From positions 58,915 to 122,914 of the forward strand of contig CAUJIO010000052.1 of assembly GCA_963205315.1 (NCBI GenBank): DNA of 64,000 nt, given 5' to 3'. Each line of letters begins with the position of its first letter. Within the stretch, counting starts at the first letter, position 1. The DNA is from Pseudomonadota bacterium. GTDB lineage: Bacteria; Pseudomonadota; Alphaproteobacteria; Rhizobiales; Aestuariivirgaceae. The translations under genes were made by a program, and so were the position numbers. Positions 54,883 through 63,659 of this stretch are shown here, piece by piece. The notes under the pieces were generated by a model. That model saw only the letters and a list, made by a program, of their open reading frames with translations. It ran no database searches and was not told the DNA's origin.

Positions 54883-55905
54883 ATGAGCATGACGACGGCA
54901 CGAAAGGTTTTCACACTGGGCTGCAGCGCGGCGCTTGCTGCGCTCTTCGTAGCAGGGGCGGCGGAAGCGCATGACCCGAAAGGCAAGGGCGGCTTGCCCA
55001 TGGTCTATCAGAAGCGGGTCATGGCGGGTGTGAAAGGACTCGAGAGCATGGACAATTCGGACCAGGCCAAGGGCATGTACAGCCGCCTGGTCCAATGGCC
55101 GCCTACTTACGCCAAGCTCCGCGTTTGCTTCATGGGCGGCAATGACGAGACCAACGCCAAGGTGGCGGAAATCAGCAAGCGCTGGAGCGACGACGCAGGC
55201 ATGGGCCTGAAGCTGGATTTCGGCAAGTCCGGCAAGCCGCGCCAGTGCGATCCCAATGGGCGCGAATCGCAGGTCCGCATTTCCTATGACAAGCCCGGCT
55301 ACTGGTCGATGCTGGGACAGAATAGCGTGGTGTATACGGCGCAAGAAGAGCCGTCGCTCAACCTCGAGGGTTTCGACAAGGTTGACGTCTCAGTGCTCGA
55401 CAAGCCGGAGCCCACGGGAATCATCCTGCATGAGGTCGGCCATGCGCTCGGTTTCCTGCATGAACACCAGAGCCCGGTTTCGACCTGCGCCAACGATTTC
55501 AACTGGGATTTCATCACCAAGTATCTGAGCGGCCCGCCCAACAACTGGGATGAGGAAACCATCAAGTTCAACATGGCGCCGTTCGGCGGTGAAGACCTGA
55601 TGATGACGGAGTTCGATTCGAAGTCGGTGATGCTCTATTCGTTCCCGGCCGAATATTACGTCGATGGTGACAAGAGCAAGTGCTTCATTCCGGCCTCCAA
55701 CACGGCGATCTCGGACAATGACCGTGTCACCATCAACTACATGTATCCGGCCGATGCCTCCGCTCGGGTGAAGAACTTCGAACAGAGCAAGGCACAGTTC
55801 GCGGAGATCGTGAAGAAGGCCGAAGCCGCCGGAAAGCGCGCCACCGGACTTGATTACGAAGATGCATATTTCGGTGCCAAGGGCGTAGCTGCCGACGAAG
55901 AATAG
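54883..55905 (+). CDS. secreted astacin-like zinc metalloprotease
   Basis: A 340-residue exported protease (signal peptide about 1-29, ending AAEA-H). It carries the complete metzincin motif H183-E-V-G-H187-A-L-G190-F-L-H193-E194, followed by the Met-turn SVMLYS (M250); this is the astacin-type ligand order with HE at the end. ATG 54883 after AAGAGG starts the signal peptide. It is placed between the two caspase-like genes and the CHASE2 gene, so it is probably part of the same module, perhaps activating a partner by cleavage (inference). A strong terminator follows. Confidence 0.85.
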   Translation: MSMTTARKVFTLGCSAALAALFVAGAAEAHDPKGKGGLPMVYQKRVMAGVKGLESMDNSDQAKGMYSRLVQWPPTYAKLRVCFMGGNDETNAKVAEISKRWSDDAGMGLKLDFGKSGKPRQCDPNGRESQVRISYDKPGYWSMLGQNSVVYTAQEEPSLNLEGFDKVDVSVLDKPEPTGIILHEVGHALGFLHEHQSPVSTCANDFNWDFITKYLSGPPNNWDEETIKFNMAPFGGEDLMMTEFDSKSVMLYSFPAEYYVDGDKSKCFIPASNTAISDNDRVTINYMYPADASARVKNFEQSKAQFAEIVKKAEAAGKRATGLDYEDAYFGAKGVAADEE

Positions 55906-55928
55906 CTCTGCCGATGAACTGAACAACG

Positions 55929-55958
55929 GAAAGCCCCGGTGTCAAAGCCGGGGCTTTC
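55929..55958 (+). terminator. terminator after the zinc metalloprotease gene
   Basis: A perfect 11-bp stem (GAAAGCCCCGG / CCGGGGCTTTC) with an 8-base loop follows the stop by 23 bases. The stem itself ends in CTTTC, with TGTCTGTG behind it, so it is likely rho-independent. Confidence 0.75.
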
Positions 55959-55991
55959 TGTCTGTGTGGAAAGCCGCTAATTTCAATTGCG

Positions 55992-57359
55992 ATGCGCCTG
56001 AATGTCAGCAAGTGGTTTGAGGAAGCGGTACCAGCCAGAAAACGGGTGGTGACGCTGCTGATTGTCGTGGCGGCGGCGGTCTTCATGCTGGCCGGATTGG
56101 CCGGGCGGATTGTCGACACGCATGACACGTTCGCAAGTTCCGACAGGCTGGCGGCCGTGTCACTCATTCTGTCGGGCGTGCCGGATGATGCGGCTCCAGT
56201 GACGTTGCTCGATGTCGATGATGAGACGCGCTTCAGCTGGAAGGCCGAAGGCGCCACGCCGCATGCGGCATTGGCGGAACTGGCAAGCCTCGCCAGCCGC
56301 AGTGGCGCACGGTCGGTGCTGATCGATTTCGACTTGAGCATGGACACGCCGGATACGCCTGGCGATCCCAGGCTCCTGTCGTTTCTCGGCACCTATCCCG
56401 CCGACGCGCCACTGTTGATGCTGGTGCGGCGGATCGGTTTCATGCGAAGTGCCGGCTCTTCAGTCCTGCAGGCGGCAAGTGCCACGCCCACCCCCTATGA
56501 TGCTGTGACCAGGGACAAGCCCAATATCCGATGGGTCACGACCCTGAATGACATCGGCTCGGACCGCGTGGTGCGGAACATCAAGATGTGGCAGACGGTA
56601 TGCGATGGCGCATCGGGAATAGCCTACCCGTCAGCCGCATTGGCGACGGCGGCGCAAGGGAGCCGGGGCAACGAGCATTCTGAGCGGCTTGCGCAATTCC
56701 TGAACGCCCGTGTGACGGTGGAATGCGGAGCGGGGGACGTTGCACCTCCGGCCTGGCCACCAGTCCAGCAACAGTCGATCCAACTGCCTTACGTTTTCGC
56801 CGGCGGACAATCTGCCTCGGCCCTGATGAAGCTCGACACGCCAAACGGAACAACGGTTGCGCTGCGCCGCATCAGCGCCGCACAATTGGTGAGCTTCGGC
56901 GATGGCGCCGCGGCGGCCGTAGGGGAGGTTGACCGCGATCCGTTCGCCGGACGCGTGGTCATCGTCGGGGCGAGTTACACCGAAAGCACGGACATTCACG
57001 AGACGCCGCTTGGCACCATGCCCGGCTCCCTGATTCTGGCCAATTCGATCGTTCAGGCGCAGCGGCTGACAGCTGTGGAGCCCGCGAGCCCGATGTTGCG
57101 GAATATCATGGCGCTGCTGCTTTTCCTCATCTTTGCCGTGTTTGCCCGCTATCTCATCGGGCTTGCCGCGATTGTCGGAATTGGCCTGGTATCGGTCAGT
57201 GTGCTGGTCCTCGTGTCCCGCCTCTATGGCATGGAGTCCGGTTTCGAAGTCGTCGCGGCGGCCATTACCGGCTTCTCGCTGTTCAAGCTCATCGATGCGT
57301 TCGCGCAGCTGGTCATGGATATTCCGAAACGCCGCTGGCGCGCCATTTTCAAACCGTGA
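55992..57359 (+). CDS. CHASE2-domain membrane protein without output domain
   Basis: A 455-residue protein. One transmembrane helix near residue 19-38, then a large periplasmic CHASE2 sensor domain (about 45-350, with ARSVLIDFDLS, DPFAGRVVIVGASY and ETPLGTMPGSLILANSIVQ), then about three closing membrane helices (about 368-430) and a short cytoplasmic tail. CHASE2 is usually joined to a cyclase, kinase or phosphatase; no such domain follows here. It may be a receptor that signals through a separate protein. It runs 12 bases ahead of the FecR-like gene. Confidence 0.82.
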   Translation: MRLNVSKWFEEAVPARKRVVTLLIVVAAAVFMLAGLAGRIVDTHDTFASSDRLAAVSLILSGVPDDAAPVTLLDVDDETRFSWKAEGATPHAALAELASLASRSGARSVLIDFDLSMDTPDTPGDPRLLSFLGTYPADAPLLMLVRRIGFMRSAGSSVLQAASATPTPYDAVTRDKPNIRWVTTLNDIGSDRVVRNIKMWQTVCDGASGIAYPSAALATAAQGSRGNEHSERLAQFLNARVTVECGAGDVAPPAWPPVQQQSIQLPYVFAGGQSASALMKLDTPNGTTVALRRISAAQLVSFGDGAAAAVGEVDRDPFAGRVVIVGASYTESTDIHETPLGTMPGSLILANSIVQAQRLTAVEPASPMLRNIMALLLFLIFAVFARYLIGLAAIVGIGLVSVSVLVLVSRLYGMESGFEVVAAAITGFSLFKLIDAFAQLVMDIPKRRWRAIFKP

Positions 57360-57371
57360 CGGAGACGCCGC

Positions 57372-58220
57372 TTGAAAGCCCTGTTGATCAGCCTGCTGAC
57401 GATCCTGATGGTGCCGATGGCATTGGCGGCCGCGCCGCAGGCGCCGGCGGGCTATCTCGTCAGCATCAAGCTGGCAGGTGAGGATGCCGCGGTGAAGACT
57501 GTCGTCGTCCGCGATGGCACGGAGCTTGCCGGCAAGCTGATGATGCCGCTGTTCGAGGGCGATGTCGTGTTCGTGCGCGATCCCGCAAGTGCCGTCGGCA
57601 TCGAGCTGGGCGATGGCACAACGATGACGCTTGGCCAGGGTGTGGCGCGCTTTGAGATGAAGGGCGAGATCGATACCGGTGATGGAACATGGGGCATACT
57701 CTCGGCCATCGGCGGCGTGTTCGCCGACGAGGACCAACAGGCCCCGGAGAATATGGCGGCCAAGGGCGCCTCGCTGAGGATGCCGATGGCCGTCCGCGGC
57801 ACCAACTTGCTTTCAAAGGATCGCAAGAGCCTGTGGTTGACATGGGAAGGTGGCAAGGCACCCTTTGCTGTGAGTCTCGAGACAGCTTCCGGTGAAACTC
57901 CGCTCCTCGCGGATCTGCCGTCGAACAGCGCCGCGGTGCCCATCGAAACGGTGAAGGCCGAGAAGTTCACTCTGATCATCCGGGATGCGGAACAGCAGAA
58001 ATTGCCGCTTCGCTTTCGCCTTGCGGCTCAATTGCCGGCCGGTTTGCCGGTGACCGGGTCCAGCCAGGCGAGCCTGTTGGCAGCGGCGGCATGGCTGTCG
58101 GGCCACAAGGGCTGGAGCATCGAGGCGGCGCAGGTGTTGCAAGCTGCAGGCACCGATGCGGCGCTCGCCTTGCGCGATAAGATTGCGGGCGGCTGGACGT
58201 ATCAGGCCAGCGCCCCCTGA
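57372..58220 (+). CDS. FecR-domain periplasmic protein
   Basis: A 282-residue exported protein (signal peptide about 1-19). The early part has the FecR-domain pattern: MPLFEGDVVFVRDPASAV, then DGTTMTLGQGVARF. FecR domains commonly relay signals in the periplasm and are often encoded beside CHASE2 proteins, as here with a 12-base gap. Starts at TTG 57372, preceded by GGAG. A role as an adapter between the CHASE2 protein and an effector such as the nearby caspases is a hypothesis only. Convergent with the third caspase-like gene, 9 bases apart. Confidence 0.75.
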   Translation: MKALLISLLTILMVPMALAAAPQAPAGYLVSIKLAGEDAAVKTVVVRDGTELAGKLMMPLFEGDVVFVRDPASAVGIELGDGTTMTLGQGVARFEMKGEIDTGDGTWGILSAIGGVFADEDQQAPENMAAKGASLRMPMAVRGTNLLSKDRKSLWLTWEGGKAPFAVSLETASGETPLLADLPSNSAAVPIETVKAEKFTLIIRDAEQQKLPLRFRLAAQLPAGLPVTGSSQASLLAAAAWLSGHKGWSIEAAQVLQAAGTDAALALRDKIAGGWTYQASAP

Positions 58221-58229
58221 TCGAGTTCC

Positions 58230-60467
58230 CTACGGCTTGACGTCGAAGACGAAGAGGCGGCCCGTCATGGCGGCGCCGCCGTCGTCGGGTGCGGCACTGG
58301 CACCACGCGTCGCGGAACCTTCAACGCCACCCACCAGCGTATCGAGGGTCTTTCGGGCACCACGTGTGGCGCCCGCCGAAACATCCCGCGTCTGCTGCAT
58401 CTCGGCCAGCGTTGGCTGGGTCAGCGAGCACAGGCGCGGGGGTGCGCCTGACGCATCCTTCGGCACCGCGAGAATGACGAAGTTCTCTGCCCCGGTGGTC
58501 GAGGGCTTATTGGCCTTCTCGTCCCAGGTATCGATCCAGAACTTGAAGGAGAGTTTCTTGCCCGTACCCGCTGGCAGCGGGCGGACACAGCCGGATTTGG
58601 CTGAGGAATAAGGTATGGCGGCAACGCCCCCCAGCGCATCGACATAAAGGCCGGAGACATAGAAGTCGACGTCGCTGTCGTTGGTGACGTCGATCTGCAC
58701 GTAGTCGCAATTGCCGGCGGCGGCTGGCAGCAACGGCGAGACGGGCGAGGCCTGTGCCGTTTCGGGTGCCGCATCGGTCTTGCAAGCCGCCTTGGCATCA
58801 TGCGCCGGCGGCCGCGCCATCACGGCGGAAATGCCGATCCCGTCTTCGGACTCTCCGGCGGAATTGAGGGCGGAGGTGACGCGGATCAATTTCGCGGCGC
58901 GGGCCAGGCTCCACACGGCGTTCTTCAAACTGCCGGCGAGAGATTCCGGGTAGAGCTTCAGATCGATCGACGGCGTCTCGTCGTAGGCGCCCGGCGTGGT
59001 GACCCAGGGCCTGTCAGGTCTGACCACCCAGAGACGGTCATTCTTCACCCGCAGCAACACGTCTGCATCCGGATTGCCGGGCTCGCCCAATTCAATACCG
59101 ATGGTCTGCGCACCATCCTTGAAACTGTCGGCGATTGCGGTCCCGACCACGCGTGCTTCTTCCGCCGTGGCGAAATCCGCCGGCGGTGGTGGCGAAACGA
59201 CGAAACGGAAATTGATGGCCGGGGTTTCGACAACGGCGGCCAACGTGGGCAAGTCTGGCGCCGCGATGCCTTCCGCCCATTCGATGTTACCCGCTGACGC
59301 TGTGACAGCGGTGGCTTCCGTCACTTCGGCATGGCCGATGACGGTTTCGGCTTTGCCCGGCGCATAGAGCGCCAGCGTTGCTCCGACATCGAAACCCTGC
59401 AGGATGCCGACGGGGAATGTCAGAGTGCCGTCCTTGTAGATCCCGTTGACGGCGTTCGGAAGGCGGGATGCATCGCTGCCGGGGACGGGCGCGTCGAGGT
59501 CACCATCAAACACCGGAGGCGGCACCTTGCCGCCAGTCGCGTCCGTGTTGAGTTCGGCGACAATCTCCTGCGCGAGGTCGCGGAAGGTCTGGGCCGAATT
59601 GCGGGTCAGTGCGCGATGCAGAAGGAAAGTGAAGACCCCCATGCGCTGGGCCTTCTCGTCGCCGACCATCGGCAGATTGTAACCGGGAAACGGGCGTTCG
59701 ATCGCCTCGTCATAGGATTCGACCGCATAGAATCCGGCAAGGCCGCCTTCGCCGGGCCTCGCAGTTGCCCGCATGGTGCCTTCGCGGGTGCCGCCACGCG
59801 AGGCTTGAACCGGCACCAGCGGCTTGTCCGGAATGCCGAGGTCAGCGGGATTGACAGAGCGGGTGATGGTATCGCCCCGGGTGACGGTGCCGGAATGGCA
59901 GGCATCGATCACGGCCCAGACAAACGCGCCCTTGGCGCGAATGGCAGCAATCTTGCGGCCCAGGACATCATCGATGATGGCGTTCTTGAGGGTCATTTTA
60001 ATTGGATCGTATTTGCCGACATCGGAGGGCAGGAGCACCTGATCCATGCCATCCGCTTCCGGCTCATCCTCGGGCTCGGCGGGATTGTCAGGCTGGGTTG
60101 TGCCGTGGCCCGAATAGTAGAACAGGACGGTGTCGCCCTTCTGTGCGGTCTCGGCCAGACGGTCGAGTTCGTTCAGAATATCAGCACTGTGAGCCAACCC
60201 CTTGGCAACAGGGAAATTTTCGCCCTTGGGAAGTCCGTCGGTGAGAACCGTGATGTCGGCGGGATCGGTGCCACGGGCCTTGAGCGCCCGCCACAGGATC
60301 GAGACGTCATTGCGCGGGCCGAGAAGATCATGGATGCCTGAAGCTTCATCGTAGTCGGCCACGCCGACCAGAAGCGCGCTGGTCTTGGCGTCCGCCGAGA
60401 GTGGCAGTGACATGGCTGGCAATGCGGCGATGGCGGTTGCGAGCAGAAGCGACTTCAAGCGATTCAC
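58230..60467 (-). CDS. secreted caspase-family (C14) protein, different architecture
   Basis: A 745-residue exported protein (signal peptide about 1-27, ADA-K). The caspase domain is N-terminal (about 28-320): ALLVGVADYD, H121 in FYYSGHGTT and C190 in VIDACHSGT, so the catalytic dyad is intact. The remainder (about 330-745) is an extended region of likely beta domains that I do not recognise, including a stretch with VTNDSDVDFYVSG. Unlike the paralogues at 50-55 kb, it has no pseudo-caspase half. It faces the CHASE2/FecR unit in convergent orientation. Confidence 0.82.
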   Translation of the reverse strand: MNRLKSLLLATAIAALPAMSLPLSADAKTSALLVGVADYDEASGIHDLLGPRNDVSILWRALKARGTDPADITVLTDGLPKGENFPVAKGLAHSADILNELDRLAETAQKGDTVLFYYSGHGTTQPDNPAEPEDEPEADGMDQVLLPSDVGKYDPIKMTLKNAIIDDVLGRKIAAIRAKGAFVWAVIDACHSGTVTRGDTITRSVNPADLGIPDKPLVPVQASRGGTREGTMRATARPGEGGLAGFYAVESYDEAIERPFPGYNLPMVGDEKAQRMGVFTFLLHRALTRNSAQTFRDLAQEIVAELNTDATGGKVPPPVFDGDLDAPVPGSDASRLPNAVNGIYKDGTLTFPVGILQGFDVGATLALYAPGKAETVIGHAEVTEATAVTASAGNIEWAEGIAAPDLPTLAAVVETPAINFRFVVSPPPPADFATAEEARVVGTAIADSFKDGAQTIGIELGEPGNPDADVLLRVKNDRLWVVRPDRPWVTTPGAYDETPSIDLKLYPESLAGSLKNAVWSLARAAKLIRVTSALNSAGESEDGIGISAVMARPPAHDAKAACKTDAAPETAQASPVSPLLPAAAGNCDYVQIDVTNDSDVDFYVSGLYVDALGGVAAIPYSSAKSGCVRPLPAGTGKKLSFKFWIDTWDEKANKPSTTGAENFVILAVPKDASGAPPRLCSLTQPTLAEMQQTRDVSAGATRGARKTLDTLVGGVEGSATRGASAAPDDGGAAMTGRLFVFDVKP

Positions 60468-60605
60468 GTGTTTCCTCCGGACGGCGGAGGTGCCTCCGCG
60501 GCGGCTATCAAATCACACTATCAAATCACATGGGAATTGTGGCGCAAGAAGGAAAACCGGCCGAGCGATGCGGGAGAAGCACCATGGCCGCGGCCACATG
60601 CTGGC

Positions 60606-60642
60606 AAAGAAAACGCGGCGGAAGCCTAAGCTTCGCCGCGTT
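60606..60642 (-). terminator. terminator of tRNA-Asn
   Basis: Read on the minus strand, a 13-bp stem with one bulge (AACGCGGCG-AAGC / GCTT-CCGCCGCGTT type) and a 4-base loop is followed by TTTCTTT. It ends the tRNA-Asn transcript. Confidence 0.7.
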
Positions 60643-60651
60643 ATCCGAAAC

Positions 60652-60727
60652 TGGCTCCCCGACCTGGACTCGAACCAGGGACAATTCGATTAACAGTCGA
60701 ATGCTCTACCAACTGAGCTATCGGGGA
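60652..60727 (-). tRNA. tRNA-Asn (anticodon GTT)
   Basis: A 76-base cloverleaf: acceptor TCCCCGA / TCGGGGA, D-arm GCTC...GAGC, anticodon arm TTCGA-CTGTTAA-TCGAA giving anticodon GTT, T-arm CCTGG-TTCGAGT-CCAGG, discriminator G and an encoded CCA. All stems pair. It lies alone between the caspase gene and a small membrane protein gene. Confidence 0.97.
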
Positions 60728-60864
60728 ATGTGGCGCGCGTATAGCATTGGGATTCGCGCGGGGTAAAGCATTTTTGTCAAGTTTGCCCAAGGATGGGTGA
60801 AACGGGCGGCGCGCGGCCCCATATCACCTGCTCAAAAACGGGTTTCTTGCAGGTTTATAACACG

Positions 60865-61173
60865 ATGCCGCGGATCAACATTGTCGGATATAAAGTTCCC
60901 GTGCCGGGGCATCCACTGCTGCGCATGGCGCTCGGGGCCATCATGGTGATGGGCGGCGTGCTGGGCTTCCTTCCGGTCCTGGGGTTCTGGATGGTGCCGG
61001 TGGGACTGGCGATTCTGGCCGTGGATTTTCCTCCCGTCCGGCGTTTCCAGCGGCGTATGACGGTGAAGCTCGGCCATTGGCTGCATGATCGCTGGCCTCG
61101 GATTGCTGCGCGATTCGGCTATGGATTGCGGCGCGAAAGCCGTAATGTAGGCGAATCGGAAAGCACTGATTGA
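60865..61173 (+). CDS. small membrane protein (PGPGW-like)
   Basis: A 102-residue protein with two hydrophobic stretches (about 17-35 and 40-55, MALGAIMVMGGVLGFLPVL and MVPVGLAILAVDFP), probably forming a short membrane hairpin, and a basic C-terminal tail. Similar small proteins are common in Rhizobiales and sometimes carry unrelated names. The function is unknown. ATG 60865 was chosen at the start of the recognisable pattern; the frame is open 72 bases further upstream. It stands between two oppositely directed tRNA genes. Confidence 0.65.
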   Translation: MPRINIVGYKVPVPGHPLLRMALGAIMVMGGVLGFLPVLGFWMVPVGLAILAVDFPPVRRFQRRMTVKLGHWLHDRWPRIAARFGYGLRRESRNVGESESTD

Positions 61174-61203
61174 GGAGCGCTGCCGGTCGGTTGTGTGGAT
61201 TGT

Positions 61204-61277
61204 TGGAGGCCTCGCCCGGAATCGAACCGGGGTGCAAGGATTTGCAGTCCTCTGCGTAACCACTCCGCCACGAGGCC
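61204..61277 (-). tRNA. tRNA-Cys (anticodon GCA)
   Basis: A 74-base cloverleaf: acceptor GGCCTCG / CGAGGCC, D-arm, anticodon loop CTGCAAA giving anticodon GCA, T-arm CCCGG-TTCGATT-CCGGG, discriminator U as expected for tRNA-Cys, and an encoded CCA. Confidence 0.97.
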
Positions 61278-61434
61278 TTGAGACGCGGCTTATAGAGGAG
61301 GAGTTTTGCCGAAACAAGCCACTCGATGCGTTCAGAATTGCAGTTGACGAATTGCCGCTACTGGGTGGACTTCGGCCGCTGCATTGGCTAACACGAAGTT
61401 TGACGTGCCGACCTCGAAATTCGACAGGACGATG

Positions 61435-62088
61435 ATGACCGACTACGCCGCAGCCCGCGCCAACATGATTGAATCGCAGGTCAGACCGAACGGAATTACC
61501 GACCGGCGCATCATCGCGGCCATGGAGAGCATTGCGCGCGAAAGCTTTGTTCCGGATCAGCGGAAGCCGGTGGCGTATGTCGATGAGGACGTTCCGCTGG
61601 CCGAGTCTGGCCGCTACCTGATTGAAGCCATGGCATTCGCGCGCATGCTTCAGCAAGCTGCGGTGAAACCAGCGGACAATGTGCTCGTGGTAGGCGCAGG
61701 CAGCGGCTACGGAGCAGCGATTCTGGCGGCTCTCGGATCTCGGGTGGTGGCGCTTGAATCAAGTCCTGCCTTGGCTGGCCAGGCACGGACAAAGTTGGAG
61801 CATCTTGCCAACGTCAAGGTGGTCGAGGCCGGGCTCGAGGGCGGGGCCAAGGCCGAAGGTCCATTCGATGTGATTGTGGTTGAGGGGCGGGTCGGCGAGG
61901 TGCCTCACGCTCTCCTGGCACAACTGGCCGACGGCGGACGCCTGGTGGCCGTGGTGGGTGAAACGGAAATGGCCAAGGCGCGCGTCTATACATCAGCGGG
62001 TGGGGCCATTGCGATCCGTGATGCGTTCGATGCATCGATTGCGGCGCTACCGGGATTTGTCAAGAAGAAGCCCGCCTTCGTTTTCTAA
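61435..62088 (+). CDS. pcm: protein-L-isoaspartate O-methyltransferase family protein
   Basis: A 217-residue SAM-dependent methyltransferase. The N-terminus RANMIESQVRPNGITDRRI, the VGAGSGYGAAILAALGSRVVALE SAM-binding region and GPFDVIVVEGRV fit the Pcm/PIMT family. In rhizobia the gene just before tolC is usually of this kind. Some of these proteins lack full isoaspartyl activity, so the reaction is inferred. ATG 61435 or the adjacent ATG 61432 is the start. Confidence 0.9.
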   Translation: MTDYAAARANMIESQVRPNGITDRRIIAAMESIARESFVPDQRKPVAYVDEDVPLAESGRYLIEAMAFARMLQQAAVKPADNVLVVGAGSGYGAAILAALGSRVVALESSPALAGQARTKLEHLANVKVVEAGLEGGAKAEGPFDVIVVEGRVGEVPHALLAQLADGGRLVAVVGETEMAKARVYTSAGGAIAIRDAFDASIAALPGFVKKKPAFVF

Positions 62089-62138
62089 GGCGGCAGCGTT
62101 GCGCCGGTGAAGTGTGTAGTGTCGCGTAACAGATGGCT

Positions 62139-62152
62139 GGATGACCTCATCC
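62139..62152. promoter_or_regulatory. inverted repeat GGATGA-CC-TCATCC upstream of tolC
   Basis: A 14-base inverted repeat with 6-base arms lies 28 bases before the tolC start. It may be an operator or leader hairpin. The evidence is only its symmetry and place. Confidence 0.25.
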
Positions 62153-62179
62153 GGCCGCTTTGATCGATATGGTGAGTGG

Positions 62180-63577
62180 ATGACACGAAACTCGGTTCGC
62201 GGATTGTTGCTGGGGGTGGCGCTGAGCGCTAGCACCGCGCTGAGCGCTGGATCAGCGCTGGCTGATTCCCTCTCCACGGCCATGGAAAAGGCCTACTCGA
62301 CAAACCCGACGCTGAATTCGGCGCGTGCGGGACAACGGGCGACCGACGAACAGGTGCCGCAGGCCCTGTCTGGGTGGCGGCCGGATGTGACAGTCAATGG
62401 CACGCTGATGACCAGCGATACGCAGAAGTCCGAACACGTCGAGGATGGCGATGTAAATATCGTTCTCACCCAACCGCTGTTCCGTGGTTTTCGCACGGTG
62501 GAAGGCACCAAGGCCGCCGAAGCCCGAGTCGATGCAGGCCGGCAGAACCTGCTGCAGGTCGAGCAGGAGGTGCTGTTCAACGTGGTGCAGGCCTATATGG
62601 ATGTTTACGCCGGGCGACAGCTGGTGGCGCTGCAGAAGCAGAACGTAGCGGCATTGCAGGGTCAGCTGAAAGCCTCGAATGAACGCTTTGCTGTCGGTGA
62701 AATCACGCGTACCGACGTGGCCCAGTCCCGTGCCAGCCTTGCCGCCGCGAAAACGCAGCTGGTTACGGCTGAAACCAACCTCGCCACCAGCGTCGCGACC
62801 TACATGCAGATGACCGGTGATGAGCCGGGCAAGCTCAATTATCCCAAGTACAACAAAGTGCCGAAATCTCTCAAGTCCGCGCTGCAGATCGCGGGTGAGA
62901 CCAATCCGCAGATTCTGGCGCAGGCATTTGTCGAGGCGGCCGCCAATTTCGATGTCAACGTGGCGCGCGGCAGCCTTCTTCCTGAAGCCTATCTTCAGGC
63001 CAGGGCCGGGGTCAGCGATACGTTCGGCGACAAGACAACCATCATCAAGAATGGAAAGCCGGTTCAGGTGGGGATCGACCCACTGCGCTCAACAAGCCTG
63101 TCAGCGAATATTACAATTCCGCTCTATTCTAATGGCGGCTCGGTCTATTCCAGCGTTCGCCAGGCCAAGCAGCTCGCCAGCCAGCGCCGCATCCAGGTCA
63201 TCGAAGTGGCGCGGGCCGTGCGCAAGGCCGTGGCCGAAGCCTGGAACGCCTATGTCGCCTATGCAGATATCATCGCTAACGCCAAGACGCAGGTTTCGGC
63301 CGCGCAACTGGCGCTCAGCGGCGTTCAGCAGGAATATCAGGCCGGGACACGCACGACGCTCGACGTGCTCAACGCGCAGCGCGACCTGGTGGTCGCCAAG
63401 ACAACGCTGGTCAACGCCGAGAAGAACAGGGTTGTGGCTGCCTACCAGTTGATGGCGGCTATTGGCCACCTGACAGCCAATGATCTCAACCTCAATGTTG
63501 CAATCTACGATCCGTCCGAGAACTACAACCGGGTGCGCAACAAGTGGTTCGGATCGGATGTGGAAACTGTCGAATAG
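62180..63577 (+). CDS. tolC: TolC family outer-membrane efflux protein
   Basis: A 465-residue outer-membrane channel for type I secretion and drug efflux. Signal peptide about 1-29 (ending SALA-D), then two OEP repeats (about 30-240 and 250-450) with the periplasmic-tunnel coiled-coil segments, e.g. RAGQRATDEQVPQALSGWRPDV and LDVLNAQRDLVVAKT. The gene follows pcm and precedes popZ, the usual rhizobial order. ATG 62180 begins the signal peptide; the frame is open to 62141. Confidence 0.94.
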   Translation: MTRNSVRGLLLGVALSASTALSAGSALADSLSTAMEKAYSTNPTLNSARAGQRATDEQVPQALSGWRPDVTVNGTLMTSDTQKSEHVEDGDVNIVLTQPLFRGFRTVEGTKAAEARVDAGRQNLLQVEQEVLFNVVQAYMDVYAGRQLVALQKQNVAALQGQLKASNERFAVGEITRTDVAQSRASLAAAKTQLVTAETNLATSVATYMQMTGDEPGKLNYPKYNKVPKSLKSALQIAGETNPQILAQAFVEAAANFDVNVARGSLLPEAYLQARAGVSDTFGDKTTIIKNGKPVQVGIDPLRSTSLSANITIPLYSNGGSVYSSVRQAKQLASQRRIQVIEVARAVRKAVAEAWNAYVAYADIIANAKTQVSAAQLALSGVQQEYQAGTRTTLDVLNAQRDLVVAKTTLVNAEKNRVVAAYQLMAAIGHLTANDLNLNVAIYDPSENYNRVRNKWFGSDVETVE

Positions 63578-63659
63578 TTCAAGAGCCGATATCGACAACA
63601 CTCGAAGGCTCGCGTAATCCTACGAACTCACTCCGGCCAGTTGCCGGGGCGTGGATGGG

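Noticed and set aside
60385..60793. Open frames of 102 and 121 codons across 60.4-60.8 kb
   Set aside because: They run through tRNA-Asn and its terminator.
61193..61435. 80-codon frame across 61.2-61.4 kb
   Set aside because: It covers tRNA-Cys on the other strand and has no protein pattern.
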